DNA of 64,000 nucleotides from Plasmopara viticola (lineage: Eukaryota > Oomycota > Peronosporomycetes > Peronosporales > Peronosporaceae): contig MBPM02000006.1 in NCBI GenBank assembly GCA_001695595.3, positions 434,001-498,000 on the forward strand, in the 5' to 3' direction. Each line of letters begins with the position of its first letter. Position 1 is the first letter of the stretch. Under the pieces are notes generated by a model, which worked only from the letters and a program-made list of their open reading frames with translations, ran no database searches and was not told the DNA's origin. The position numbers were made by a program, and so were the translations under genes. This document shows positions 45,601-57,200 of the stretch, one piece after another.

Positions 45601-46872
45601 CTAATTGTCCGTTAGATCCTCGTCTAGACTGACGCCGAGCTCTTTGGCAACCTGGAGCATGTCTTTATCACCACGGCCACTGATGTTTATCACCACAACT
45701 TGGTCAGACGAGAGCGTGGAGGCAAGTTGCAGGCCATAGTGGACTGCGTGAGCACATTCCAGCGCTGGAATGATTCCTTCGTGCAGAGAAATGAGCTGGA
45801 AAGCTTGCAGCGCTTCCGTGTCCGTCACACTAACGTACTGCGCACGGCCCGAGTCCTTTAGAAACGCGTGCTCAGGGCCGACCCCAGCGTAATCTAGCCC
45901 AGCAGACACAGAGTGAGTCTCTGCCACTTGACCAGCAGCATCCTGCATAATATAGGTTTTCGTGCCGTGAAGCACGCCGAGTCGACCACCCAATAGTGTC
46001 GAAGAGTGACGAGGCGTGTCGACCCCGTCTCCACCTGCTTCGACTCCATAGATTGCAACGTCATGGTCCTGAATAAACGGGTGAAACATACCAATGGCAT
46101 TACTGCCACCACCCACACACGCTACAATTGCATCCGGTAGCCGGCCAATCTCTTCTTGCAACTGCGCTTTGATTTCGCGGCCAATGACCGCTTGAAAGTC
46201 GCGCACAATGGTCGGAAACGGATGGGGCCCAATGGCCGAGCCAATGATATAGTGTGTAGTGTCGACATTGGTGACCCAGTCCCGAATCGCTTCATTCACG
46301 GCATCTTTGAGCGTCTGAGAGCCACTCTTGACGGCAATGACCTTGGCGCCAAGCATTTTCATGCGAAATACGTTCAGTGACTGACGCTGCGTATCCACGT
46401 AACCCATGTACACGACGCATTCCAGGCCCAGTAAAGCGCATGCAGTCGCCGTAGCCACACCATGTTGACCAGCACCCGTCTCGGCAATAATGCGTCTCTT
46501 GCCCAGCCGCTTGGCAAGCACGGCCTGGCCCAAGGCATTGTTGATTTTGTGCGCGCCAGTGTGTGCCAAGTCTTCGCGCTTGAGCCAAATCTGTGCGCCA
46601 TTGGCGTGCGCAGTGAGGCGCTTGGCGTGGTAGAGAGGCGTCGGACGGCCAATGTAGTCGCGCCCTAACTGCTCCAATTCTTCGCGAAACGAGGGGTCCT
46701 GAGTGGCGTGGACGTACGCCTCGATGAGGTTATGGTGTGCCTGGATGAGCGTCTCGGCCACAAAGCAGCCACCAAACTGACCAAAGTAGCCGTTGAGCTC
46801 GTCAGCCGAAGTATACACGGGCGGTGCGTTGGACACAGTGAGGTATATCTTGTGACCGCTGTTCGTGGTCAT
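45601..46872 (-). CDS. trpB: tryptophan synthase beta chain
   Basis: A 423-residue PLP enzyme that joins indole and serine to make tryptophan. I use the ATG at 46872 ([13 protein letters not shown]); an upstream in-frame ATG at 46932 would add 20 unconserved residues. Hallmarks: [16 protein letters not shown] near the N-terminus, [13 protein letters not shown] with the Schiff-base lysine at about residue 109, AETGAGQHG with the catalytic Glu, [17 protein letters not shown] for the PLP phosphate, and SGRGDKD near the C-terminus. No alpha-chain domain is fused in this frame and none is found nearby, so it is a stand-alone beta subunit here. The gene has no introns. Confidence 0.95.
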   Translation of the reverse strand: MTTNSGHKIYLTVSNAPPVYTSADELNGYFGQFGGCFVAETLIQAHHNLIEAYVHATQDPSFREELEQLGRDYIGRPTPLYHAKRLTAHANGAQIWLKREDLAHTGAHKINNALGQAVLAKRLGKRRIIAETGAGQHGVATATACALLGLECVVYMGYVDTQRQSLNVFRMKMLGAKVIAVKSGSQTLKDAVNEAIRDWVTNVDTTHYIIGSAIGPHPFPTIVRDFQAVIGREIKAQLQEEIGRLPDAIVACVGGGSNAIGMFHPFIQDHDVAIYGVEAGGDGVDTPRHSSTLLGGRLGVLHGTKTYIMQDAAGQVAETHSVSAGLDYAGVGPEHAFLKDSGRAQYVSVTDTEALQAFQLISLHEGIIPALECAHAVHYGLQLASTLSSDQVVVINISGRGDKDMLQVAKELGVSLDEDLTDN

Positions 46873-47102
46873 TGTGAATGGAAGAAGGAAGGTATGGGTG
46901 GATGGCGCCACCGAAATGTGGTATTGGCACACTCGTCACCGAATGAAGGAAGTTGATGTGGTAGGACACGAGATTGAGTTTGTGTATTAGCAGATGCGTA
47001 AAATCATATTTAAGCGGTAGGATCGAAGTTTCGATACAATCAATGTATCAAAAAATATATTTTATTATAAACTGCCGCCATTGCTCTGCATGCCAAGCGT
47101 GA

Positions 47103-48552
47103 TTAGATGCGAAGCTGGTATTGGCCTGCACGGGTCACGTAGCGAACCCACTTGGTCGTTGGGTATGAGCTCTTTTCAAATACTTTGAGAAACCGCACGT
47201 GCAATCCCGACGAGGTGAACATAGGAACCTGAAACTCAATCTGAAGCGGGGGGCGCGACCAGAGCTTTTCTTTCGTGCCTTTCAACATTTCAATTTCAGC
47301 GTCGAGCATTCGCTCCAATTTGCCTTGGAATTTACGGATGCGCCACACGATCGCATGATTTTCCGGTTCGTGTTTCGCCCTCCCAATAGGAACATTAATG
47401 CGAGCTCGAGCAGTATTTGGTGGGGTCTATAGAAACACTAATGAGTAAAGCACCTTTGACAAAAAAGTAAACAAAAGTCCACAAAGTACCGGAATTTTAA
47501 TGACGACATTGGTCGCAAAGAGCCGCGGACTAAAAACTGAAGCCAATTTGAGCGTAATAGAGAGACGAGTAGTGCCTTGCTCTTGATAAGCTGGCATGAT
47601 CTTAAAAGGGAGGTTAATATTCTCAGTCACACGATACTTCATCAATTCAAACTCTCCATCTGGAGGAATAAATGTAATGGTCCGATCAGCATCGAATTTG
47701 CCAAGACGAACGCAGCGATGGAACGTGCAGTCGTCAATTTCAACCTCACGGGATCCACGCTTTTGGCCTGCCACCTTTGCAGCCGGATTGTCGCCCTTCT
47801 GCATGGTGAGCTTGTCATTCAGTCCAAGCTTACACTCAGGCATGCCCGTCAAAAGCGTCTTCATCACCACCTGTCCTGCTACTTCGTTGCGCAACACAGT
47901 GCCGGTCGATGACATTAATAGGTTGACGCTTTCAAAGACGTCCAAATACACTTCGTTTCGCTTGTAGCGAATTCCTTCGCGGCGCCAATCGATCGCACCC
48001 GTGATCTGAGACGTCAATTGCGACGGTGGAGCGCCTCCGGGGTTCTCAGGGGTCTACCACACGGAACAGCCATAAAACTTAATATCAAAGTAAAAAAACA
48101 AACAGCGTCTAGCAAACTAGTCGTACCGCAAGAGACGAGCCCAAATTGATAAAGAGCTTGAGCACGTCACTAGAGCAATTCTGTGGGTACCCGTGGTCCA
48201 TGGTCTCATCCAGCAGCTCGTACACGAGCGTAAAGTTGTCGCGAAGCGTGTCTTCCGTGTACTTTTTGCCAAAATATTCCTTGAAAATGACGTTAAGCTG
48301 GTAGAGAAACTGAAACACCAAGGCGGCATTGATGTTGGCACGTGAGACAGCTACCAAGTACAGGTTCTCATGACGAGTATACAGGAACGAGCACCCATCA
48401 ATGATCTTGACCGGTGGAAGCGTGCCCGTCTCTTTGGCCGCAATCACCTGAAGACGAAAATTGTCGGCTGCCCGTCGGCTCACGTCGTCCCGGTAGAAAC
48501 GATTAAGCACAACTTCACCCTTTTGGCTGATGAGAAACAGGGCACTAATCAT
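47103..48552 (-). CDS. AP2M1: AP-2 complex mu-adaptin
   Basis: Three exons, 48552-48127, 48053-47490 and 47426-47103, all joined in phase 0 across introns of 73 and 63 bp. The 437-residue product matches AP-2 mu (435 in mammals). The start MISALFLISQKGEVVLNRFY gives the longin domain (about 1-140), followed by a short linker. The cargo-binding mu-homology domain starts at ITGAIDWRREGIRYKRNEVY. Its C-terminal strands PPLQIEFQVPMFTSSGLHVR and WVRYVTRAGQYQLRI are highly conserved. It binds Yxx-phi sorting signals and phosphoinositides during clathrin-mediated endocytosis. The frame extends upstream of the start without conservation; I treat that as leader. Confidence 0.94.
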
Positions 48553-48905
48553 GGTAGGACACCAAGCACAGGCTCGAGGACTAAAATTGGCGCTAATTTG
48601 CTTCTCTGAGCACGTCTCGTAGTGGAGCGACCAGTCAAGGCCAAGTGTTCTTAAAGTTTGTAACAACCGCTTTGAAGCGCGCCGCTTCGCAGTGCGTGTG
48701 GTGACATCCGTAGGTCTTGCGTGTATTTATACTCTAGAAAGTGAGCCATATATAGTCTAGTGTGCATTTGGATACGATTCCTTAAATGATATTCATTTCT
48801 TGAAAGGAATATAAGCTCTTCACGGATTGCATCAATGTGAATATCACGCATAAGGTCTTTGCGTTACCTTGTAACTTGCTGCTCTGACTGCAACCGTATG
48901 GCACC

Positions 48906-49073
48906 TTAGTCGTCGCTATTGAGCTTGAACTTCTTATTCCCCTTTTGCGTCTCTTGCCACTTGTAGTATCGGCTGATGCGGTCCATCTCGCCGCCCTTCC
49001 AATCCCGCCAGACCAGTCCGACACCCATTGCCAACGCGATACCAATAAATATGTCTTTGACAGGAGATAGCAT
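48906..49073 (-). CDS. 55-residue cytochrome c oxidase-like small subunit
   Basis: A short frame from the ATG at 49073 to the TAA at 48906. The first 24 residues (MLSPVKDIFIGIALAMGVGL) form a single membrane helix, followed by VWRDWKGGEMDRISRYYKW and a charged tail (KGNKKFKLNSDD). This layout, one helix followed by a W..W...R...YY segment, resembles the small respiratory subunits COX5c/COX6c/COX7-like of mitochondrial complex IV. The exact family is uncertain, and it could belong to another inner-membrane complex. It lies about 350 bp upstream of the AP-2 mu start on the same strand. Confidence 0.6.
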   Translation of the reverse strand: MLSPVKDIFIGIALAMGVGLVWRDWKGGEMDRISRYYKWQETQKGNKKFKLNSDD

Positions 49074-49784
49074 TGCTTGAGCTCGATCTAATGAAGAATG
49101 GAGAAGAAACTTGTAAGGTGCCGAATATTGAGCAGCATAAACTCTGACACCCTAGTGTCATTTCTTGCAATTTATTGTCAAGCATCTGTACATTAAAATT
49201 TAAAACTTTTGACTATCATAATCTGTAGATAAAATTCAGAGCTTACGTTTGCGTTTTGTGAAATGCTGGCAATTTATTATATTTTTACCTTCATGTCAGG
49301 CTACATCTTAGAGTAGGTTCAATGAGCTGGGTGATATCAAGGGCTTAAACTACCGTTTAATAAGCCGATCATTCATGTAAAAGGGTAGCGGCCGTTACAT
49401 AAAGCCAAGCTTTGCTGGCTTCCTGTCAAAAGGGGTTATATCGTGGCTAGCAGTGCACGTTGCAGCAAAGCGAAATCTCAAGAAATACATAGGTAAGACC
49501 AATACCGTAATTTATATCAAATAAATTAGTCTGCAAATAGAAATCCATTACACACGTCGATCTTCTCAAGACCGAAAATACTGAACAGTCGCTCGCCAGC
49601 ACATCGTACACTGCGTTTCCTCGCTCTTTGTACAGCAATCAGCACATTCATCTTCATCGCCGTATGCACTTAAAATTAATTTTTTGGGTCGCTAATATTG
49701 ACTTTTTTTCAATCTACTCTTTCGCTAAAGTTTTCCACAGCTTAAAATTACTTTGTCCAACTTTCGGATTCTAGTATTCTCATA
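49074..49784. other. intergenic, nothing recognised
   Basis: About 700 bp of AT-rich DNA between the small respiratory-type gene and the MULE. It includes the left 9-bp target duplication at its end. No gene seen. Confidence 0.5.
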
Positions 49785-51875
49785 AGGGAAAACGGAAAAA
49801 TTATACCCTTTTTCAAATTAAATGGAAAAAACATATTTACCTTGAATCACAACTTTTCCACCGAAATGAAAAAAATCTACCTACATAGTATGTAACTATT
49901 GGAAAATAAAAAATACCTGACTCACTTAAGAAAATATACTTTTATGCTACGCATTACTGGTGCATCGACGCTTGTTGTGTCCCACTTGACCACAGCTGCC
50001 GCATCGATAAACAATTTTTGGCGCGTCGACTTCTTCTGTAGCATGCTGTGATTCGATTCGATTCTTTTTAGGTCGGCCTTTTCTTTTAAACGGATTTGGT
50101 GAAAGATGCTCACTCTTTACCAGCTCACTTTTGTCACAAATGGCTTCACATTGAAGGCTTCATCGCAGGCAAGTAGATACGTTTTGGTTGACCACGTATT
50201 TCCAAATAACAATTCTGCACGCGACAGCTGATTTGAAAACTTGAGTGCTGCTATAAGATGTCGACATGGAGCATTCGCATCCTTTAAATAAATGCATGTG
50301 CAGGCACCACTGGTACTGTTTACCTCAACAGCATACTCCATTGGCTTGTTTGTTCCATTACAAACCAACACAAAAGACGATGTAGTTGAAGTTGGACATA
50401 CTTGAATTGTTTTCTTGTGCATTTTTGGCATTGAAGTGATGCAACTGGTAGCATTAGGCTCCATTGTTTGGTCTGTTTGGCAAAATTCGAGCCAATTCGT
50501 ACCGACATAGCGTTCAATTGCCATCATACAATCCAAGATCGGCATCTAACCGATGTTTTTCAGCGCGTTGTTCATGGATTTGACGTCATTGGATGTAAGC
50601 ATTTCATATCGTAAGCATGGACTATGGGCATTGGGCCACTTCTTATAGCCAACGTCAGCCAGCCATTTGACTGCCTCGAGCTTTAGCTTCATCAGGTCTT
50701 CTTCTTTGACTTCGTACGATTGTCTGGGTAGTGCACGTGCTAAGCCCCATACATGTTTCTTCAACGGCTTGTTCCTAGACTGTAGATCGAAATTCTTCAT
50801 ACGGTCACGGTAGCAAAAGTAATGTGGTATCTCTTTGCGATTTCCTTTCACTGCTGACACTCACTTGTCACGATCAGAAATTACGAAGGCTGAAAGTACA
50901 GGTATATGCCGAAACAGGAACTTGGTCAGCCACGCCCAACTTGCTTTAGTCTCACTGCTGACGAATGCGACTGCACCAATCTGAATCTCATTATTCCCAT
51001 TTTTGAAACACGCCATCAACAGCACACCTCCAGCTTTGTTCTTGAGAAAAGTGCCATCCAGTTCCATGCCGCGTAATGCATATGGGGCAAACGCATAAAA
51101 TCCTTGTATATAACCAACTGCTACCCGCAAGAACACTTTTCCTTCAAACTCAGTAGATACCGCATGCCCACGCTTCTCAAGTGCTTCGCAGTACGACAAA
51201 ATTATCTGGAATTGATTCAAATCGTCACCATAGATATTTCCATAAACCTTTTGCAAGCGTTCACGCAGTTGTCGTACGTCACAACTATTCCCATGCCTTA
51301 AAATGATCACGAATGACTACTGGCGAAATGTCTCGGCAATGCGTATTCACCAATTTACGTACGACATCACTTTGCGCCAGCTGCTTTGTCGTAAGCACAT
51401 GTCGAGCATCCCGCGAGTGAAGATCAACCGACGTAACATCACATGTGTGCGCGACAAATCGTGTCGGAGGTCCAAAGTGCTTCTCATACGCAAATCGAAC
51501 CAAAAATGAACATGAATCATTCGAGCAAACAGATTTGTATCGACGGAAGTCGCTTTTAGTAATCATGTATGCACGGCAAACATGGCGATTGTACTCAATA
51601 ACCGCGCATTTCGACTCTCGTAAACTTGGGTGAAAAAAAACGTTTTCATTTGATGAACTCACGTCAAACTCTTGCATCTTGACCATCTCTTCAAGGCTCC
51701 CCAAAGATCGTATGCGGTAAAATTACTACTAAAAGGTATAAATTCTCTATTTCTTGTTTATTAAATGTATATTTTCGCCATTGTTGCTAAATTGTTTTTT
51801 TGCTTTTTCATCGTTTTGTTTTGGAGGAGTATTTTCTTTTTTATTTGAAAAATGTACCCTATTTTCCATTCTCCT
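49785..51875 (-). mobile_element. Mutator-like (MULE) transposon with intact ends
   Basis: A 2.09-kb element bounded by a perfect 9-bp duplication ATTCTCATA (49776-49784 and 51876-51884). The ends are imperfect inverted repeats of about 35-40 bp: left AGGGAAAACGGAAAA, right (reverse complement) AGGAGAATGGAAAAT, both leading into TTTTTCAAAT. Inside is one minus-strand transposase gene, now broken. A 9-bp duplication and AGG ends are typical of MULEs. It is not obviously related to the long-repeat element at 36.5 kb. Confidence 0.82.
49947..51686 (-). pseudogene. MULE transposase, broken
   Basis: The frame reads: an N-terminal DNA-binding region (CRAYMITKSDFRRYKSVC), a MULE DDE core (ALRGMELDGTFLKNKAGG and later AFVISDRDK with catalytic aspartates, then YFCYRDRMKNFD), a SWIM zinc finger (CTCIYLKDANAPCRHLIAAL) and a C-terminal CCHC knuckle (CGSCGQVGHNKRRC) ending at 49947. 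Damage: a frameshift near 51300 between the N-terminal part and the core, an in-frame TGA at 50861-50863 just after the second Asp motif, a TAG at 50546-50548, and a frameshift near 50120 before the knuckle. Each break is a simple point change. The damage is modest, so the element died recently. Confidence 0.85.
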
Positions 51876-52059
51876 ATTCTCATAAGATGTGATTTTAAGA
51901 GTATAATGATACGTATTTTACAAGCAGATCGTATATTTGCCTGAGTTTTCATCTGTATTGGTGCTGTGTGACCTGATACCACATTGTAGTCGACCTACGC
52001 CCACGCGGATGAAATTATTGCCTGAATCCCAACAAAGCTCTTAGATACATTAAAAAACT

Positions 52060-52511
52060 GTTCGCACCCGCACCAGTCGGACCCTTGCCTTGAACTCATG
52101 AACTTGACGCGATAAGTGCTGCTATGTAGCGCCGTCGGCCGTCGGGCGAGGCAGAGGCGCGGGCGAGGTGAAGTCGTAGAAGAGGGGAAGTGTTTGTTGC
52201 TTGAAGCAAATTGAGAGGTGATATCAGATAAAGAGCTCTTACGACTTATTTTCTTGCTACAGCCTTACTGCTGGCTCTCAGCCATCCACTACTACCATCC
52301 TTAATGCTATCCTTCTTCTTTATTTCATCTGGCTTTTATTACATCCTAAATTTCTTGCAACCAACTAGGTCAGATGATTATAAGACATCTGAAACTGTCT
52401 TCTGGTCGGAAGCTGTATAGTCTATTAATGCATATGTAGTTTGGAAATAGTTTTATTATTTTCCGTAAAAGCCGTTGCCGGCAAAATCGCGGTGACTACG
52501 GTTACGTAACA
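52060..52511 (-). mobile_element. solo LTR of a Gypsy-type element
   Basis: Read on the minus strand, the sequence from 52511 starts TGTTACGTAACCGTAGTCAC. It matches the start of the LTR at 57157 (TGTGACGTGACCGTCGTCAC) and the following GCCGGCAA/GCCGGTAA block. No coding sequence adjoins it, so it looks like a solo LTR left by recombination, in inverted orientation to the Gypsy copy. The inner end near 52060 is estimated; no target duplication was found. Confidence 0.55.
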
Positions 52512-53889
52512 CCCACGGACAATGTCATGTTTCACAAAAATCTTCCCGTCGGTGGCATTTGAACGCAGCGTACCTGTTTGTGATTGTACTCGCAATTTGT
52601 TCGTTTTTTTACATTTCCGCTTGCCTTTCTCATACTTTCATGCGAAACGGGCTTACCATAGGATAACGACGGAATGCGGTCACCTTGATTTGGTACCACG
52701 GGCTATACGGTTTTGTGATTTTTTAAAATAATCATGAAGCTCATGCCTACCTCGCTTGCAGGCAGGAAAACATAATTACTAGCGTAACTCAAACGTCGCT
52801 AGAAAAAACGTTGCGATTAAGTGTTCTTCCATGTGATCCTAAGACATGAAGCATTTGAGTGGTTTTGCGAGTAAGTCTTCAGATTTCAGCCCGATTTACA
52901 AAGTAAGAGAGTGTGAATGCCACGTGCAGCTGACTATCCGCTACATGGCTGCTTTTGTCGCCATCTCTATCTTCTCATTTTGCAAACAAGATATAATTGC
53001 TGTCCGAGGAATATCAATCTTACCGGCCCAAATCACACACTAGGTGCAACTGGTGAGGCAACTGTTGATCAATCGAAACTTATGCTCCCTAGCCTAGGGT
53101 ACAAGTTTGCTCTTGTAGAGTGTGCTTCTGCAGACGGGCTAAAGGCTGAATTTGCAGCCACTTAAGCAAATTACACATGCAGTGCAAACAAGGAGGGTGC
53201 TCGTGGTCACATAGTGAGAAGCGAGTCATCATGCGATTATTGGTACGAGCCACATAGTGGAAGGTCATAAATATTAAAGGTTAGTCGTACAGCACGAACT
53301 TAACGTTCAGTAGCTAGTAAGTGTATGCAAGTGTGGTACATACACCCCGAACTCTTCAGTTGGTCTGTGGCTTCGTGCTTTTGCCATTTGGTGGATCCCT
53401 GCCCCGCTTCTAAGAGCACGGAGAATAACTTTTAGATAAGTTTCCCGCTTGACTTTGCTTGATCTTCCTTCAATACAACTGAGCTATTTCGGATTTCTTC
53501 GTTGTATGGCTGAATGATAGACTTGTGAACTCACAAATTTGTTCATCGATACCACTGATCTTTTAACAAGCCGTAACAAGAAGGTCGACAAGCCGAGAAA
53601 AGGCTTAAGGATATCAACGTGAAGCTTGTCCAACTATTCCGAACCAAATCTGCGGATCGTAAAGACTCAAGTGCCAGAATTTTAGTGGACGACATCACTG
53701 AAAACCTGAAGCGCCGTATTTAGTAAGCCCAAGAGCTTTTGGAAAGTTCATTAGACCACTTTGTCCATTCATACAAAAAGCGTAGACTGTTAATTATTTC
53801 AGTTTCGTTTTTTTTCTTGAGGTTTTATTAAGGTCTGGTGGATTATACAAAGAGCGCTGAGTCGTCGAACGAGTATGGTCCAACAAAGA
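52512..53889. other. intergenic, no gene recognised
   Basis: Short frames only. It may include a degraded 5' LTR and leader of the Gypsy remnant that follows, but I find no copy of the TGTGACGTGACC start here. Confidence 0.4.
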
Positions 53890-56800
53890 GGCCTTGCGGT
53901 CGAGCGGCCATCTCCAAATTCAAGACCTCGTCAAACAGAGCCGAAAAAGTGCTCCTGACGATAACGGCCATCATCACACTCAAGATCACCAGCGCCGACT
54001 TCGCGAGATGAGACAAGCGCCATTGACCAAGCGGTATCACTACCAGCCTAATGGAGCTCCCTCTGCAGTGACAGGACACGACACACTGTTCATGCAGCAA
54101 CTTCTGTTGTATTTCACTCAACAGCAACAGCAATATCAAGCTCAGGTAAAAGCTTGAAAGAAAGTTCAAATGCAACAGGCTAATGAGTTTCTCGTTGCAT
54201 CGAGAGCTGAGCAGAAGAAAAAAATTTCTCCGGTTTATGAAGGGAGGGTTTGCGAAGATAATGAATTATGGAAATTAGCAACGGAACAGTACTAAGACAA
54301 CTAGCGCCACTTGATGACAACAGAGTCGTCCGACCTTGTGACGCTCATCGTAATTTGGGCAAATTCGTGTCAAATTGGTACCGTGCCATTACCGTCGACT
54401 GCAAGCATGAACGTGCACAAGGCATGGGCACTGTAAATTTCAATTGCGCACAAAACGAAGGAAAAATATCCTTGAATACGTCTTTAAATTCAGGACTTGA
54501 TGTTTCAAGCTGAAATGTAGATCCGTGAGTTTGAAAAGCGGTTCTCTCCCCAGAATGGAGTTTGGAGAGACCCCGCAAAAATGATCAAATACAAGAGTCC
54601 GAGTACTCTCCATGAGGTCATTAAAGTTACCTCCAATTTCGAATTTGCCCAAAACTCGGGCAGGACCAAGTCGTCTAGAACGTGTCCTACCGAATTAGGC
54701 TATCGTGCAAACAAATCACGGCTTCAAAAACAAAAGCAATTTAAAAAGAGGAAGGACAAGAACGACAATTGGACTAAATCGGCGATACGTAACAATTCTA
54801 GCGTTTCGGCCACATATCGCCGCAGTGTACTGCTTCAAAATGTAAGGAAGAAAATTGTTATATTTGAGGTGCACTATATGCTATCGTCGAAGCTGAAGAT
54901 CAAAATTGAAAAGACGTTGGTCAAGCGGGACCGTCACCGTCTTCATCGACATATAATGTAGTCGTAACGCCGCATCCGGAGACTTGGTAAAACGATTTAA
55001 GCTCGAAGTAACCAAGGGTGAGATATTGCAAGTCGACCTTGGTTACGACTAGTTTGTTCACCGCCGGTGCACATGAACCTGCAGATATATGGTTTTTAGC
55101 AACATCCGGAACGTTACAAGATATGCCTGTTCCTGAAATTACGGATGTTATCATTGGCATGATATGGCTTCGTGAGCAAATTCCAAATATGAACTGGACT
55201 AAGGTGAGCATATCTCCTCGCATCAACACAAAGCACCAAGCGGCAATTCGATTAAACCCGCACAATCAACGTCCGTCCATATGAACTACTAGACAACGAA
55301 AGGCTCGAATTAATCAGAGCCGCGAGCTTTTCGATTACTATCGGCACCAAGGCCACCATGGCCGTCAAGGATTGACGCAGCTAATTTATTCTCACCAGAT
55401 TTTGCGGATGTTGCGCCACGACAAAGCCATTGATGCTGTCTTTGTCGCCAAATTTACATATTTCTGCTGAGCTCTTCAATAATTAAGGATGGGAATTGCT
55501 TAAGGAGAGTCCGTTTATGAAACGCTACGCAACAATGCCAACACAGTCTTTCGCACGAAGCTTCCAAGCGAGACACCTTCAGTACGAGAAGAAATTGAGC
55601 ACGAAATTTGTTCAAGCCTAGTGCCAAACCAATATCCGTAAAAACAATGGCGCCAGTGCCTTAACAGCGCAGGACAATCCAAGAATGAACCAAACAGATG
55701 GTTCAAACAAGCATTATTCGACCAAGTACGTCCATCTTTTCGGCACCGAAGTTTTTTATCAAGAAGCTTGTAGGTTGGCAGATTGTGCACGGTTATCGTC
55801 AGCTGATTCTAACGACGATCTTGTCGGCGATATCAATGCCGCATAAGGAAGACACCTATGACGCCATGTCCAAAAGTATCGGTTTTCGTGCATGGACCTA
55901 CTTTTGGGCTACTATCAAGTTAAAGTGCGTGAATCAGATATCCCGTTTAATGCTTTTTCGATCCCAGATGGTGTATAATAATTTCCATGGGACTGAGCGG
56001 AAGCCCGGGTACGTCTAACCGGCTTTTGAGATATAATGGATGCGAAGGGAATCGGCTTTCACGACACCTACGCGTTCACACAAAGTGTAGATGTCGCAGA
56101 CCATGTATATAAACGGTGTAAAGAACAGCAACTTTACATCAAGTTGTCAAAGTTCCAGCTCTGCGTGGATGAGATCCCATGCTTAGGAGACTTTGTCGGA
56201 CTTAAAGGCGTTCGAATAGACCCCTACAAATTGAAATTATCGCAGAATGGCAGAATTCCAGCACAAAGAGGCAAATGGAGTGCTTCTTAGGCACTACATT
56301 CTATGTCTTATGATTCTGCGAGGACTTCTCGCAATTTGCAGGACCACTCCACGACAGTATTAAGAAAACATGTCCTTGAGAAGCAATCGAGCTCTCGGAC
56401 AAATAGCTACGCTACTTCACAAAACCCAAGCGTTGCTTGACCCTTCCACCCAGATTGACTGATCCAAACATTCGAAACCATATGGTATACGAATGAACGC
56501 CTCAACTTTGACGTGTTCATACAAAGGAGGAGAGCAAGAGCATCCAATTGCTTTTTCTATTCGGAAGATGAAGCCAGCCGAGTTGAACTATTCTGTTTGT
56601 GAGAAAGAGCTACTTGCAATAGTGCATGTGCTAGAATCTGGGCGTATGTATCTTCTCGATTGACCATTCACGATCTAATCGGATCACAAAAGTAGTGAGA
56701 TGATTCTGACGCAGAGGACTACAAATCACAGAGTAGTTTGATGGTTTATGAGCTTGCTTCAAGTGCATTCCTGGTGGAACTAACACCGTGGCTGATGCAC

Positions 56801-57200
56801 TGTCACGCACTCCGGATTCAAAAGTAAAGCTGCCTGAGTTAGCTTGTAAGAGCTGGACCCAGTGTTACACGCTTCAGTGTTGAAGCCGCGTCGCAAGGAC
56901 CACAAGCGTCGACAAAAGATAAAAAAAGTTATGTTGGTCGATGGCTCGGAGGGAAACCTCGCTGAAGCCGTAATTCGACATCGTAAGTACAAGGAAACTA
57001 TTATATAAAGTTTGGTGGCTTGGTGAGACCAAGTAGGAAGCCACTTGGGAGCCCGTGGAGAATCTAGAGCAGATCTCTGGACTCATCGACCTCTACTGGA
57101 TATTTAAAAGGATGAGCCCTAGCTTGTAAAGTAGGCTTCTTCTTGAAGGGAGGTCATGTGACGTGACCGTCGTCACCGGCATTTTTGCCGGTAACAAAAC
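53890..57200 (+). mobile_element. Gypsy (chromovirus-like) retrotransposon remnant
   Basis: Decayed pieces occur in the expected order on the plus strand. Gag: 53894-54960, with FSPQNGVWRDPAKMIKYKSP. Protease end: about 55080-55240 (TAGAHEPADIWFLATSG, DVIIGMIWLREQIPNMNW). Pre-RT linker: about 55560-55700 (KLPSETPSVREEIEHE-like, in several frames). Reverse transcriptase: 55698-56290 (IIRPSTSIFSAPKFFIKK; LYIKLSKFQLCVDEIPCLGD). RNase H: about 56460-56830 (ELNYSVCEKELLAIVHVLES; LTQRTTNHRVV). A chromodomain follows at about 56930-57110 (AVIRHRKYKE; EATWEPVENLEQISGLIDLY). A purine tract (GAAGGGAGG) precedes the 3' LTR start at 57157. The integrase, normally between RNase H and chromodomain, is absent. 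Many stops and frameshifts. Confidence 0.85.

Noticed and set aside
53843..54175. Minus-strand frame with a leucine-rich start resembling a secreted effector signal peptide
   Set aside because: It is antisense to the gag region of the Gypsy remnant, and its hydrophobic start is the reverse complement of a glutamine-rich gag segment.
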